27,783 nucleotides of DNA from DASRAP01 sp035277145 (GCA_035277145.1 DATELA010000018.1:1-27783), one strand, 5' to 3'; positions 15,760 to 23,984 are shown, counted from the stretch's first letter. The notes: generated from the sequence alone by a model not told the origin. Numbers and translations: made by a program.

Positions 15760-15944
15760 GCGTTCACCGAGCGGTGCAGGGTGCGGGCGACCGGCGAATT
15801 CGCGGTCACCGCTGGGCGAATGTTAACGGTGTGCGGCCTGTGTTCGCGCTTGGTCCCGTCCGTGGCGTGCCCAATTCCGGGCGCGGGCTGGCGGCGGTAC
15901 GTTAGCCTACAGCTCCACACACCCAATCACAGGTAAGAAGACTG

Positions 15945-16967
15945 ATGCCACGCCGTTCCGCCCTGATCGCGTCCGCGCTGGTTGCTGCGTGCACTGTGCA
16001 GCGCGTCGATGTCGCGAATCCGCCGGCTGTTGAGGAAGACCACGCCGCGCACATGAACCCCGCTGATTTGCGTGGTCCGATGGCGCCCGATCCGTCGGCG
16101 CAGCAAGGCACACCGGGTCTGCCTGCCAGCAACAACTCCGCCGCTGCCCGTCTTTCGGCGAGTCCGCGACACGGCGAATGGGTGAAGATCGCGTGGGAAA
16201 CTGGCTCGTCGGATTCGTTGATGGCGTGGGTCGTGTATCCGGTTGCTCGCACGAAGGCGCCCGTCGTCGTGGTCGTGCACGAAATCTTCGGATTGTCGAC
16301 GTGGGTTCGCGGCGTTGCAGATCAACTCGCTGCCGACGGTTTCATTGCGATCGCGCCGGATTTCATCTCGCGCGTGCGTGGTGGTCCGTCATCGGTCGAA
16401 CTCAGTTCTGATTCGGCACGCCGAATCATCTCCGGTGTGAGCATTCCCGAGCGAAACCGCGCAATCAACGCTGCCGCGAGTTGGGCGATGATGCAGGCGT
16501 CAGCCGAACAGAAGTACGCGGTCGTCGGCTATTGCTGGGGTGGGCAGACGGTTTGGGGCCACGCGGTGAGTGGCGGCGTGAAAGGATTCTCGGGTGGTGT
16601 CGCATACTACGGCGGCTTCCCGTATTCGAGCGGTGGTCAGCGCGCGACAGAGACGACACCGGCGGTTCCGGCGTCCATCGTCGCGGATTCAATCGCGAAG
16701 ATCAACGCGCCGGTCATGCTGCTAAACGGATCGGGAGACGCGCGCATCGCGGCGTCCATGCCGACAATCGATTCGCTGATGAAGGCGCGCAAGAAGGATT
16801 ACCTCGGCATGAATTACGAAGGCGCGATTCACGGATTCTTACGCGCGCAGGATGACACGGCTGCGGGCGGCGGTCCGAGTCCAGCAGGAGCCGCGAATCT
16901 TGCCGCGACGAAGGACGCCTGGCCACGCACCATCGCATTCCTCAAAAAGAATCTCGGCGTGAGGTAA
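15945..16967 (+). CDS. Dienelactone hydrolase family lipoprotein
   Basis: 340 residues. The signal ends in LVAAC (lipid-modified Cys16), followed by a long low-complexity spacer (about 20-75). The dienelactone-hydrolase fold comes next, with Glu113 in VVHEIFGL, the nucleophile Cys197 in GYCWGG, Asp265 in NGSGDARI and His296 in GAIHGFLR, so the full Cys-Asp-His triad and the gating Glu are present. Cytosolic DLH enzymes open lactones in chlorocatechol breakdown; exported lipoproteins like this one have no assigned substrate. An AGGTAAG ribosome site lies ahead of the ATG. The amidohydrolase gene follows after 5 nt. The 15760-15944 gap upstream holds the divergent promoters; TACGTT at 15898 is a possible -10 box, but I am not confident in it. 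Confidence 0.85.
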   Translation: MPRRSALIASALVAACTVQRVDVANPPAVEEDHAAHMNPADLRGPMAPDPSAQQGTPGLPASNNSAAARLSASPRHGEWVKIAWETGSSDSLMAWVVYPVARTKAPVVVVVHEIFGLSTWVRGVADQLAADGFIAIAPDFISRVRGGPSSVELSSDSARRIISGVSIPERNRAINAAASWAMMQASAEQKYAVVGYCWGGQTVWGHAVSGGVKGFSGGVAYYGGFPYSSGGQRATETTPAVPASIVADSIAKINAPVMLLNGSGDARIAASMPTIDSLMKARKKDYLGMNYEGAIHGFLRAQDDTAAGGGPSPAGAANLAATKDAWPRTIAFLKKNLGVR

Positions 16968-16972
16968 CACCG

Positions 16973-18148
16973 TTGCGGTTCCACAATTGGAGTAGACACA
17001 AGCTCATGGCCGTCGCTGCGATTGCAGCGGCGGCCATTGCGCTTCCGACGGACGCACAACGCGTGACCATTCGCGCGGGACGATTACTCGATCCCGCGAG
17101 CGGCATAGTCGCGCGCAATCAGGACATCGTCGTCGAGAACGGGCGCATCCTGAGTGTGCAACCCGCGAGCACCGCAGCGCCCAGCGGCGAAACCATAGAC
17201 CTGTCGGCGTACACGGTGCTCCCGGGTTTGATCGACGCGCACGTGCATCTCATCATTGGTGGTGCAGTGCGCGCTAATGCGCTCGCAAATCTCAACGCCG
17301 GCTTCACAACCGTGTTTGATCTCGGCTCGCGCGGGCTTCCGTTGTTACGGCTGCGCGATTCGATCAACGCTGGACACGTTCCCGGCCCGCGCGTGTATGC
17401 CGCGGGCATCTGGATTGGAACGCAAGGCGGCGTGTGCGAATTCAGTGGCATCGGCATCGCGGGCGGTGCGGAGAAGTTTCGCGAACGCGTACGCATCAAT
17501 ACCGATGCTGGCGCTGATGTCATCAAAGCGTGCGTGTCTGGGTGGCCCGCTGCGGCGTTTGCGTCACCTGACACGTACGAACTCGCCGACAGTGTGCTGG
17601 CCGCGATCGTTGAAGAATCGCACGCGCGCAAACGCATGGTCATCGCGCACGACATCAGTCTTGGCGGCGTGCGCGCCGCGCTGCGCACGGGCGTCGACGG
17701 ACTCGCTCACGCAGCCTACGTCGACTCCGCCACGGCCCGCGCGTTGCGCGACAAGAACGTGTTCATGATTCCAACACTGACGTCGCTGACCGCGGGTGAT
17801 TCGTCTGCGGGATCGCGCGCGCTCATTGCCGCAACGCAACTCGCGTATCGCGCCGGCGTTCCGCTCGTATTCGGTACAGACGGCGGCGTGCTCCCACACG
17901 GCCGCAACGCGGAGGAATTCGTCACGCTCACGCGCGCCGGAGTCTCCGCGCTCGACGCCATTCGCTCGGCGACGAGCGGTGCAGCGCGCGCACTGCGTAT
18001 CGCGGATTCTGTTGGAACGATCGCACGCGGCAAAGTCGCTGATCTGATCGCCGTTGAAGGCGATCCGCTCAGCGACATCACCGCGTTACAGCGCGTTCGC
18101 TATGTCATGAGCCGCGGAAAACCAGTCACACTGCCAAAGCGAGACTAA
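16973..18148 (+). CDS. Secreted amidohydrolase (imidazolonepropionase/prolidase-like)
   Basis: 391 residues from a TTG start that has GAGGT nine bases upstream; ATG 17006 is the alternative, leaving a shorter signal peptide. The export signal ends at TDAQR (about 29). The amidohydrolase metal site is complete: DAHVHL (His90, His92), the bridging Lys185 in VIKACVSG, His226 in VIAHD, His246 in GLAHAAYVD and Asp303 in FGTDGG. The closing IARGKVADLIAVEGDPL is the usual family end. Related exported enzymes cleave Xaa-Pro or other peptides or cyclic amides; I cannot tell which. It is probably cotranscribed with the dienelactone hydrolase lipoprotein. Confidence 0.86.
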   Translation: MRFHNWSRHKLMAVAAIAAAAIALPTDAQRVTIRAGRLLDPASGIVARNQDIVVENGRILSVQPASTAAPSGETIDLSAYTVLPGLIDAHVHLIIGGAVRANALANLNAGFTTVFDLGSRGLPLLRLRDSINAGHVPGPRVYAAGIWIGTQGGVCEFSGIGIAGGAEKFRERVRINTDAGADVIKACVSGWPAAAFASPDTYELADSVLAAIVEESHARKRMVIAHDISLGGVRAALRTGVDGLAHAAYVDSATARALRDKNVFMIPTLTSLTAGDSSAGSRALIAATQLAYRAGVPLVFGTDGGVLPHGRNAEEFVTLTRAGVSALDAIRSATSGAARALRIADSVGTIARGKVADLIAVEGDPLSDITALQRVRYVMSRGKPVTLPKRD

Positions 18149-18151
18149 CCG

Positions 18152-19645
18152 CTATCCCGCGTTTGGCAGCGTGACTTCGAACGAACTGCCGACACCGAGC
18201 TCGCTCGTGACTTCGACGTGGCCACCGAGCTGCGTCACGATCGCGTGCAGCGTCGACAAGCCAAAGCCCGTGCCTTTGCCTTCGGGCTTGGTCGTGAAGA
18301 GTGGTTCGAATACGCGCTGACGCGTGGCTTCGTCCATTCCTTCGCCCGTGTCCTGCACACGAAGGCGCACGAACGGCAAGCGTCCGCTGACCGTCGATAT
18401 CGTGATGCGTCCACCCGATGGCGTCGCATCGCGCGCATTGAGCAGGAGATTCATCACGACCTGCTCGAGCCGGCTCTGATGTCCGCTCACGTACGCGCCT
18501 GATGCATCGAGACGCGTCACCAACTCGAGATCCTTGGGCATCAAGCGGCGCATCAACGTGGTGACGTCGGTGATCACGGCGTTGAGATCGACGCGTTGCA
18601 GTTCCGCCGGCCGCTGACGCGCGAAACCAAGCAGTTCGCTCGTGAACGCAGCACCGCGTCTCGCTGCCGCGCGAATGTCTTCGATTTCCGTCGACACGTC
18701 TGCATCGCGCACGCCTGCGCGCTGGAGTTCCGCAGAAAGCACTTCGATCGCGCTCGAAATCACGGACAACACATTATTGAAATCGTGCGCCACGCCGCCC
18801 GCGAGCTGACCGAGTGCTTCGACTTTCTGCAGTTGCTGAACGTGGTCTTCGAGTTGTCGCTGTCGCGTGACATCGGTGACGCTGCCGCGCACCAGACGGC
18901 GTCCTTTCGCCGGCAAACGCACGAGGCGCACGTGGCAGCGCAGGTCGAGATCGCACGGCGTACGATGGATCCAGTCGAACACGGGCGTCGCGCCTGAGAG
19001 CGCTTCGCCGATGAAGCGCTGCGCGGCTGCGCTCGACAACTCACCGTCAGGCTGTATCGGCGGACTGAGCGCCGCGGGATTCGCTTGCAGCAACGCGTCG
19101 CGTGTCATGCCGAACAACGCACACGCATTGCGGTTCACATCGACAAATCGCCCGGCGTCGACGTCGAACACGACAATCGCCTCGGGCGCATGCTCCATCA
19201 CCGTGCGGTAGCGCTCTTCGCTTTCGCGCAGCGCGTCCTCGACGCGCTTTCGCTCCGTGATGTCGCGCGCGACAATCACTGCCGCAACGACTTGCCCGTC
19301 GACGCGCACGGGTCCGGTGTGGATCGAATACCAATGAATGGCACCGTCGGGATGGCGCGCCGCCAATGCCCGCATATGCGATTCGCCGCCACGCATGGCT
19401 TCGGCGAATGACGCAGCGAGCTCGTCGCGTTCCACGCCGTGCGCGAGGTCGAACACACTCGTGCCGAGCACTTTGTCGAGCGCAAACGCGCCGGGCGCGC
19501 GGTTCACATACAGAATGGTCCCGTCCCGGCTCACCAGGATCAGGATGTCCGGCACCGCCTCTCCAACCGCACACCACATCTCGAACGACCCGCCCAACAC
19601 GTCCCGGCCCCGCAACCCTGCGGGGCGATCTGCCATCGCTACCAT
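18152..19645 (-). CDS. Sensor histidine kinase with two PAS domains
   Basis: 497 residues with no membrane segment. PAS domains occupy about 25-131 and 141-262, the first ending in VARDITERKRVEDAL. HisKA carries His287 in AGGVAHDFNN. The HATPase has Asn403, DTGEGM (Asp432) and GTGFGL (458-463), so it should be active. There is no receiver domain and no response regulator gene nearby. The ATG at 19645 is preceded by GAGGGG eleven bases upstream. Its - strand promoter region contains TATACT (19711-19716), which overlaps the first TetR-type operator. The divergent TetR protein therefore probably controls it. It ends 3 nt from the convergent amidohydrolase gene. Confidence 0.88.
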   Translation of the reverse strand: MVAMADRPAGLRGRDVLGGSFEMWCAVGEAVPDILILVSRDGTILYVNRAPGAFALDKVLGTSVFDLAHGVERDELAASFAEAMRGGESHMRALAARHPDGAIHWYSIHTGPVRVDGQVVAAVIVARDITERKRVEDALRESEERYRTVMEHAPEAIVVFDVDAGRFVDVNRNACALFGMTRDALLQANPAALSPPIQPDGELSSAAAQRFIGEALSGATPVFDWIHRTPCDLDLRCHVRLVRLPAKGRRLVRGSVTDVTRQRQLEDHVQQLQKVEALGQLAGGVAHDFNNVLSVISSAIEVLSAELQRAGVRDADVSTEIEDIRAAARRGAAFTSELLGFARQRPAELQRVDLNAVITDVTTLMRRLMPKDLELVTRLDASGAYVSGHQSRLEQVVMNLLLNARDATPSGGRITISTVSGRLPFVRLRVQDTGEGMDEATRQRVFEPLFTTKPEGKGTGFGLSTLHAIVTQLGGHVEVTSELGVGSSFEVTLPNAG

Positions 19646-19714
19646 GTCGCGCGTATCCCCTCGGTGCCGCGCTGGCGTTGACGCCGCCGCGCCCGGCCCA
19701 TATCCTGTGAAGTA

Positions 19715-19729
19715 TAGAATGACGTTCTA
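19715..19729. promoter_or_regulatory. TetR-type operator 1
   Basis: TAGAATGACGTTCTA is an inverted repeat of TAGAA and TTCTA around five bases. It lies between the divergent histidine kinase and tetR genes and overlaps a TATACT -10-like hexamer read toward the kinase. Confidence 0.75.
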
Positions 19730-19736
19730 CGGACAA

Positions 19737-19751
19737 TAGAATAGCGTTCTA
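19737..19751. promoter_or_regulatory. TetR-type operator 2
   Basis: TAGAATAGCGTTCTA repeats operator 1 with only two changed central bases, and its outer bases extend the symmetry to 19736-19752. The centres of the two operators are 22 bp apart, about two helical turns, so two dimers would bind one face of the DNA. Confidence 0.78.
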
Positions 19752-19796
19752 TGCTTCCGTTGTCAACCGGACCGGGCTATACCGGAGGTGTGTGAC

Positions 19797-20444
19797 GTGC
19801 CTTACCGCCAGACCGAACGCAGTCAGAAGGTGCGCGCGGCGACCCGTGGCCGAATCCTCCAGGCTGCCCGACGCCTGTTTGCGCGAAGGGGTTACGCCGC
19901 CACCACTGTCCAGGACGTCGTGGATGCCGCCAAGACGTCCGTCGGCAACTTCTACTTCTATTTCAAGAACAAGGGCGCGCTCCTGGGTTCACTCCTCGAG
20001 GATGCGCTCACGGCGGCGTGGGGCAGGGGTGACGAACTCATGGCGAGCGCACCAGTGGGTCCCGCGCGCCTCGCGGTCATGGTGTACGCGAACGCGTTCG
20101 GTCTGCTCGTGATCAACAAGGATCTCACCCTGCTCATCGTTGGCGACGACAGCGATCCCACGATTCGCGAACGGCTCGTCGAGATCAACATTCCGCGTGT
20201 TCGCGGAATCCTGCGTGCCAACTTTCCGGATTATCCGGAAGCGGCGCTCGACATGGCGGTGACCGCATGGGTCGGTACCGGCCGCAACGCGGTCCTGCGC
20301 GCCGCACGCGGTGAACTCGGCGACGACATTCGTGCAGTCGCGGAGTTTGCGACGCGATGGAATCTCCGCGGCATTGGTGTGCCTGAATCTGAAATCGACT
20401 CGGCGATCGCATACGCAGACCGAGTCTTCAGCAGTGCCACCTAA
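19797..20444 (+). CDS. TetR/AcrR family transcriptional regulator
   Basis: 215 residues from GTG 19797, chosen because GGAGG sits eight bases ahead; GTG 19788 overlaps that ribosome site and is unlikely. The N-terminal helix-turn-helix (about 18-62) has the classic form: RILQAARRLFARRGYAATTV, DVVDAAKTSVGNFYFYFKNKGAL. The C-terminal ligand domain is diverse, as usual, and the inducer is unknown. The gene lies beside a pair of operators and is divergent from the PAS kinase, which suggests that it represses itself and the kinase. An imperfect inverted repeat begins at its stop codon. Confidence 0.88.
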   Translation: MPYRQTERSQKVRAATRGRILQAARRLFARRGYAATTVQDVVDAAKTSVGNFYFYFKNKGALLGSLLEDALTAAWGRGDELMASAPVGPARLAVMVYANAFGLLVINKDLTLLIVGDDSDPTIRERLVEINIPRVRGILRANFPDYPEAALDMAVTAWVGTGRNAVLRAARGELGDDIRAVAEFATRWNLRGIGVPESEIDSAIAYADRVFSSAT

Positions 20445-20595
20445 CTACAAACCACGGATGACACGGATACACACGGACGAGCGCGGATACTACAAGAGCC
20501 GTGGTTTTGTAGTTACCACAGCATTTGCGGTTGCAGTTGCAGTATCCGCGTCATCCGTGCTCGTCCGCGTGATCCGTGATTCGCTGTTGTAGTTA
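20442..20595. repeat. Nonamer repeat arranged as a large inverted repeat
   Basis: The left arm (20442-20490) and right arm (20542-20595) are imperfect inverted copies, both built of 9-base units of the type GACACGGAT (right arm read as ATCCGCGTC, ATCCGTGCT and so on). A third inverted copy of the outer end lies in the loop: CCGTGGTTTTGTAGTTA at 20499-20515 pairs with the left end. The element fills the gap between the convergent tetR and HEAT genes and could form a long stem in either transcript. No other gene is seen in the gap up to 20611. Confidence 0.8.
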
Positions 20596-20611
20596 GAGAC
20601 GACAGCCGGCG

Positions 20612-21190
20612 CTAATGAACTGCGCCGAGCGCCCAGGCCGCGGCGGCACGCACACCCGGATCAGCATCGCGCAGCAAGGGAACGAGGCGACGACTGACGG
20701 TTGAATCCGAGCCATATCCGATCCCTACCGCCGCGAGACGCCGTACCTGCGCATTCGCGTGCCCAAGCGAGCTCAGCAACAACGTCCGCGCGGCGGGCGA
20801 CTCGCTGTTCCCCAGCATCCGCGCAGACGCACGCGCCGCGCACACATCCGGCGCGCGCATCTGTTCACCGAGCCACGCGATATCGCCGGCGTCAACAACG
20901 TCACGATGAAACCGCTGACTGACTTTCCACGCGTTGACATCGCGATCCGCGACACCAGATGACCAACTATGAAATCCCTGCAACAACAACTCGCACTGAA
21001 TCGCGTTGGCGCCACGAATACCGTCGATCAATTCGCGAATACTGCCGCTGTCGCCCAACGCCTGTGTCGAGAAATCAGCACGCGCCGCCGTGGCAGTGAC
21101 CACTTCGCTCGTACGAGAGTCCGGGCGCGAGGCATCGATCAGCCCTACGCTGATCAGTGCCGCCGCTGCAATGCTGACGACGACCTTCAT
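20612..21190 (-). CDS. Small exported HEAT-repeat protein
   Basis: 192 residues. The N-terminal signal or anchor (about 3-20) is followed by a nonrepetitive region with a conserved-looking LLLQGFHSWSSG and then about three HEAT repeats (about 103-192; SSLGHANAQVRRLAAVGIGYG and PLLRDADPGVRAAAAWALGAV). HEAT arrays are protein-binding solenoids with no catalysis. The ATG overlaps the stop of the M56-HEAT gene by 4 nt, so the two products are made together. I infer that it works with the HEAT part of that protein in the periplasm; the sequence does not prove it. Confidence 0.78.
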   Translation of the reverse strand: MKVVVSIAAAALISVGLIDASRPDSRTSEVVTATAARADFSTQALGDSGSIRELIDGIRGANAIQCELLLQGFHSWSSGVADRDVNAWKVSQRFHRDVVDAGDIAWLGEQMRAPDVCAARASARMLGNSESPAARTLLLSSLGHANAQVRRLAAVGIGYGSDSTVSRRLVPLLRDADPGVRAAAAWALGAVH

Positions 21191-23433
21191 TTTCTTCTCC
21201 GGTCACCGAGCGCCTCCGCGGCCATAGCGCGTACGTCCGCGTCTGTGTCGCGTAGCGCTCTCTGAAGTGCTGCCGTCGCCGTTGCGTCCGGGAATTCCCG
21301 CAACGATTCAACCACCGCCTGACGTACTTCAACCACAGGATCCGTCGCACGCGCAATCAGCGCGCTCAGGGACGATGGATCGTGAATGTGACCGAGTGCG
21401 TGCGCGACTTCATGCCGCACATCGGCGTTGGCATCGTCGAGTGCAGCGATGAGCTGACGCGGCGCCGTACGCAGATCCTCGATGTTGCCGAGTCCACTCG
21501 CCGCGGCCGCCCGAATTTCCGCGTCACTATCCGTCAGCGCATTCGCGAACACATCGACGAGCCGTTCGTCGTCGTGATCGTTCAGTGCATCGATCACCGC
21601 CCGGCGTACTTCGATGTCGCTGTCGCGCGCAGCCGCAATGAGTGCGGGCAACACGCTTGAATCGTCGACACCATCGAGTGCGTGCGCGGCTGCATGCCGC
21701 ACTCCAGGGTGTGCATCGCGCAGCGCCGCGACGATAGCCGCGACGGTTCGCGAGTCGTCGACGTTATCGAGCGCTTCGATCACCGCAATCTTGAGTTTCG
21801 CATCAGACGCGCGCGTCAGTGCACGACCCAACGCATCGGTCGCTGTCTGCCCTTCGATTTGTCCAAGTGCCTGCGCGGAGTTGATCCGCACTTCGAGGTC
21901 TGTGTCCGACTCGAGTGCTTGCGCCAGTGCACTTGCGCCGCGTTCGTTCTCGATCGAGCCCAGCGCGGACGCCGCCTCGCGACGCACTTCTGTATCGCGA
22001 TCCTTCAACAACGCATCGGACAGCGCCGACACGGCGAGCGCATCACCAATCTCGCCAAGCGAGCTCGCGGCAGCGCGCCGCACTTCGGCGTTGTCATCCT
22101 GGAGCAGGACCTGCATCAGCGCACGCACGACCACCGTATCACGCGTCGGTGTCAGTGAACGCACGACCGCGAGGCGCACTGCCGGCACCGGATCGTTGAT
22201 CGTTGCCAGCAACGCCTGCAAGGAAGATTCCGACGCAACCTGCGATGACCGCCGCCTCGGCGCCGATGCGTTCGGTGTTGTCGTCGAGCGCATCGGTCCA
22301 GACCGATCCGGCCCCGCAACCACGGTGCTCACCGGGTCAATTGGAGAATTCGGCGGAACTGCTGCGCTAATCGATGCGACCGTTCCCACGAGGCCTGCGG
22401 CAACCGCAAGCGTTACCGCTGCGGTGCGCGCGCGAAGTTGCGGCGATCCGGCGTACTCGAGGATTGCGAGCAACCGGCCTTCGAATTCCGAGCGTGCAGC
22501 GAGCGGAAGCAGCGGTGCAGGAATGCGTTGCGCGCCGGCACCGCGCACGATGTCGAGCAAATGACCCGCATAGTCCGACGCCATCGCGCCGGCGTTGATC
22601 ACGCGCTCATCAGTTGCACGTTCTGCTTCGTTGCGCAACGATCGCGACGCGACCCATACGAGCGGATTGTACCAGTGCAGAATGCGCGCGACTTCGGCGA
22701 CGACGTGCGTGACGTAATCGCCGCGCCTCACGTGCGACGCCTCGTGCAACAACACGACGTCGAGCCGTTCACGGCTCCATTCACGCGCGCTTTCCGGCAG
22801 CACAATGACCGGCTGCAGTACGCCAAAGGCGCACGGCATTGCAATTGAATCCGTGACCACGAGTTGCGGCGTCGTGCGCAGGCCCACGCGCGCGGCGGCG
22901 CTATCGAGCGCCGAGTGCAGATGATCGTCGGCGTTGGATGTGTGCGCGCCGAGCCGTCGCGTTGCAATTACTCCCGCAAGGAATCGCACGCTAAGCGCGA
23001 TTGCACCGAGCAGCCACAACGCGATTGCCCACTGTGCGAACGACCACGACGGCAGAATGCTCGCGATCGACGACGATGATGTGGAATTAGTGAGCGCTGC
23101 GTTTGATCGCGGCGACTCCCCAGTACCCGGTACCCCGTCCCCCGTCCCCCGCGCCGTTTCTGTTTCTTGAGCCGTACCGCGCTCAGCTGCCTTCAACTCA
23201 GACTGCGCAGTGTTGTCCGCCGCGGTCGCAACCTGACGCGCCGGAAGTGCGAGACGCACCGGTGTCGTTGCGGAGAGCGCCGGCATCACGAGCAGTCCAC
23301 CCAACGCGGCCGTCCACACCAAATGTCGCAGTGCGGCCGGCTGCTTCTGAAGAAGTCGTGTCGCCAACCATGCGACTGCGAGCAACACCGCGCCCTTGAG
23401 TGCGGTTTCCGGGAACCATGCGAGCCAGGTCAT
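21187..23433 (-). CDS. M56 (BlaR1-type) membrane metalloprotease fused to HEAT repeats
   Basis: 748 residues. The N-terminal part is a BlaR1/MecR1-like M56 peptidase with hydrophobic segments at about 11-28, 38-56, 131-156 and 338-359. Its zinc site is His230-Glu231-x-x-His234 with Glu271 and Asp275 in ERATD. In BlaR1 the protease loop is cytoplasmic and cuts the BlaI repressor; the C-terminal penicillin sensor is outside. Here the C-terminal part (about 402-745) has no SxxK penicillin-binding domain, only about 11 HEAT repeats of roughly 31 residues (for example DDSSVLPALIAAARDSDIEV). The input is thus probably a protein contact and not a beta-lactam. The linker around residues 93-107 is encoded by a heptamer repeat. 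The ATG overlaps the stop of blaI by one base. Confidence 0.86.
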   Translation of the reverse strand: MTWLAWFPETALKGAVLLAVAWLATRLLQKQPAALRHLVWTAALGGLLVMPALSATTPVRLALPARQVATAADNTAQSELKAAERGTAQETETARGTGDGVPGTGESPRSNAALTNSTSSSSIASILPSWSFAQWAIALWLLGAIALSVRFLAGVIATRRLGAHTSNADDHLHSALDSAAARVGLRTTPQLVVTDSIAMPCAFGVLQPVIVLPESAREWSRERLDVVLLHEASHVRRGDYVTHVVAEVARILHWYNPLVWVASRSLRNEAERATDERVINAGAMASDYAGHLLDIVRGAGAQRIPAPLLPLAARSEFEGRLLAILEYAGSPQLRARTAAVTLAVAAGLVGTVASISAAVPPNSPIDPVSTVVAGPDRSGPMRSTTTPNASAPRRRSSQVASESSLQALLATINDPVPAVRLAVVRSLTPTRDTVVVRALMQVLLQDDNAEVRRAAASSLGEIGDALAVSALSDALLKDRDTEVRREAASALGSIENERGASALAQALESDTDLEVRINSAQALGQIEGQTATDALGRALTRASDAKLKIAVIEALDNVDDSRTVAAIVAALRDAHPGVRHAAAHALDGVDDSSVLPALIAAARDSDIEVRRAVIDALNDHDDERLVDVFANALTDSDAEIRAAAASGLGNIEDLRTAPRQLIAALDDANADVRHEVAHALGHIHDPSSLSALIARATDPVVEVRQAVVESLREFPDATATAALQRALRDTDADVRAMAAEALGDRRRK
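23123..23157. repeat. GTCCCCC-type heptamer repeat inside M56-HEAT gene
   Basis: Five 7-base units in register: GTACCCG, GTACCCC, GTCCCCC, GTCCCCC, GCGCCGT. On the - strand they encode a Gly-rich segment of the loop between the second and third membrane segments (ARGTGDGVPGTG). Confidence 0.72.
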
Positions 23434-23843
23434 TATCGTCCCTCCTGCCGCGCGGCGCGGATGCGTTTCGTCAGCGCATCGAGGCCGGCATTGTCGAGTT
23501 TTGCATCATCGAGCTTCACCAACGCGACGACCGCCTGGTCGACCGAGCCGGCGAAGAAGGTGTCTACGAGTTGCTTGAGCGCCGTGCGGCGGGCGCGTTC
23601 AGCGGGAACAGCCGGCTTGTACATGTACCGCGGGCCGTCCGCTTCCTGCGTCAGGTGTCCTTTCGCGGTCAGCTTGCCGAGCATCGCGCGCACCGCGGAA
23701 TAGGATGGCGGATCGGGCAGGCCCTGAAGGACGTCCGAGACGGACGCGCTCCCAAGGCGGTACACGATCTGGATGATCTGCCGCTCTCGGCGGCCGACAT
23801 CGAGGGGATTGGACTTCGGAGACGGTTTCGGTGCAGAGGCCAC
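23433..23843 (-). CDS. blaI: BlaI/MecI/CopY family transcriptional repressor
   Basis: 136 residues with the Penicillinase_R winged-helix fold. The DNA-binding part runs through RRERQIIQIVYRLGSASVSDVLQGLPDPPSYSAVRAMLGKLTAKGHLTQEADGPRYMYKP (about 18-77), with the usual wing GPRYMYKP. The C-terminal dimerisation helices include TALKQLVDTFFAGSVDQAVVAL. It begins with a GTG that has GGAG eight bases upstream. It should repress its own operon until cut by the M56 protease encoded next, whose start overlaps its stop. Two palindromic sites and a sigma70-like promoter lie just upstream. The gene symbol reflects family; a role in beta-lactam resistance is not implied. Confidence 0.87.
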   Translation of the reverse strand: MASAPKPSPKSNPLDVGRRERQIIQIVYRLGSASVSDVLQGLPDPPSYSAVRAMLGKLTAKGHLTQEADGPRYMYKPAVPAERARRTALKQLVDTFFAGSVDQAVVALVKLDDAKLDNAGLDALTKRIRAARQEGR

Positions 23844-23846
23844 GTA

Positions 23847-23862
23847 TGCTACTCCAGCAGCA
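23847..23862. promoter_or_regulatory. blaI: BlaI-type operator, proximal copy
   Basis: TGCTACT-CC-AGCAGCA is an inverted repeat with one mismatch per arm. It sits over the ribosome site of blaI. Its centre is 19 bp from that of the perfect distal site. Confidence 0.6.
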
Positions 23863-23864
23863 GT

Positions 23865-23882
23865 GTGCTACTAGAGTAGCAC
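23865..23882. promoter_or_regulatory. blaI: BlaI-type operator, distal copy
   Basis: GTGCTACTAGAGTAGCAC has perfect 8-bp arms around AG. It contains the TACT/AGTA core of BlaI/MecI-family sites and covers the -10 box of the blaI promoter. Confidence 0.8.
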
Positions 23883-23902
23883 TAGCCCGCCCGGATTGTC
23901 AA
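23873..23902 (-). promoter_or_regulatory. blaI: Sigma70-like promoter of blaI operon
   Basis: On the - strand TTGACA (23897-23902) is followed after 18 bases by TACTCT (23873-23878). Transcription would start near 23866, giving a leader of about 20 nt with GGAG before the GTG. The -10 lies inside the distal operator, as expected for repression. Confidence 0.7.
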
Positions 23903-23984
23903 TGGTGCAGGGTGTGACACCCCAGGCCGCGCCCCGGTTTGATGGCTTTCCCGCCCCCACCCCGGAGTCCACATTTGGGCGCCT

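Noticed and set aside
19760..19783. TTGTCA with TATACC as tetR promoter
   Set aside because: The spacing is 12 bases, too short for a sigma70 promoter; I could not settle the tetR promoter.
20442..20595. CRISPR-like array of 9-base units
   Set aside because: Units are too short, degenerate and contiguous without spacers; arms are inverted to each other.
21187..23433. M56 protein as a beta-lactam sensor (true BlaR1)
   Set aside because: No SxxK/KTG penicillin-binding domain is present; the C-terminal half is HEAT repeats only.
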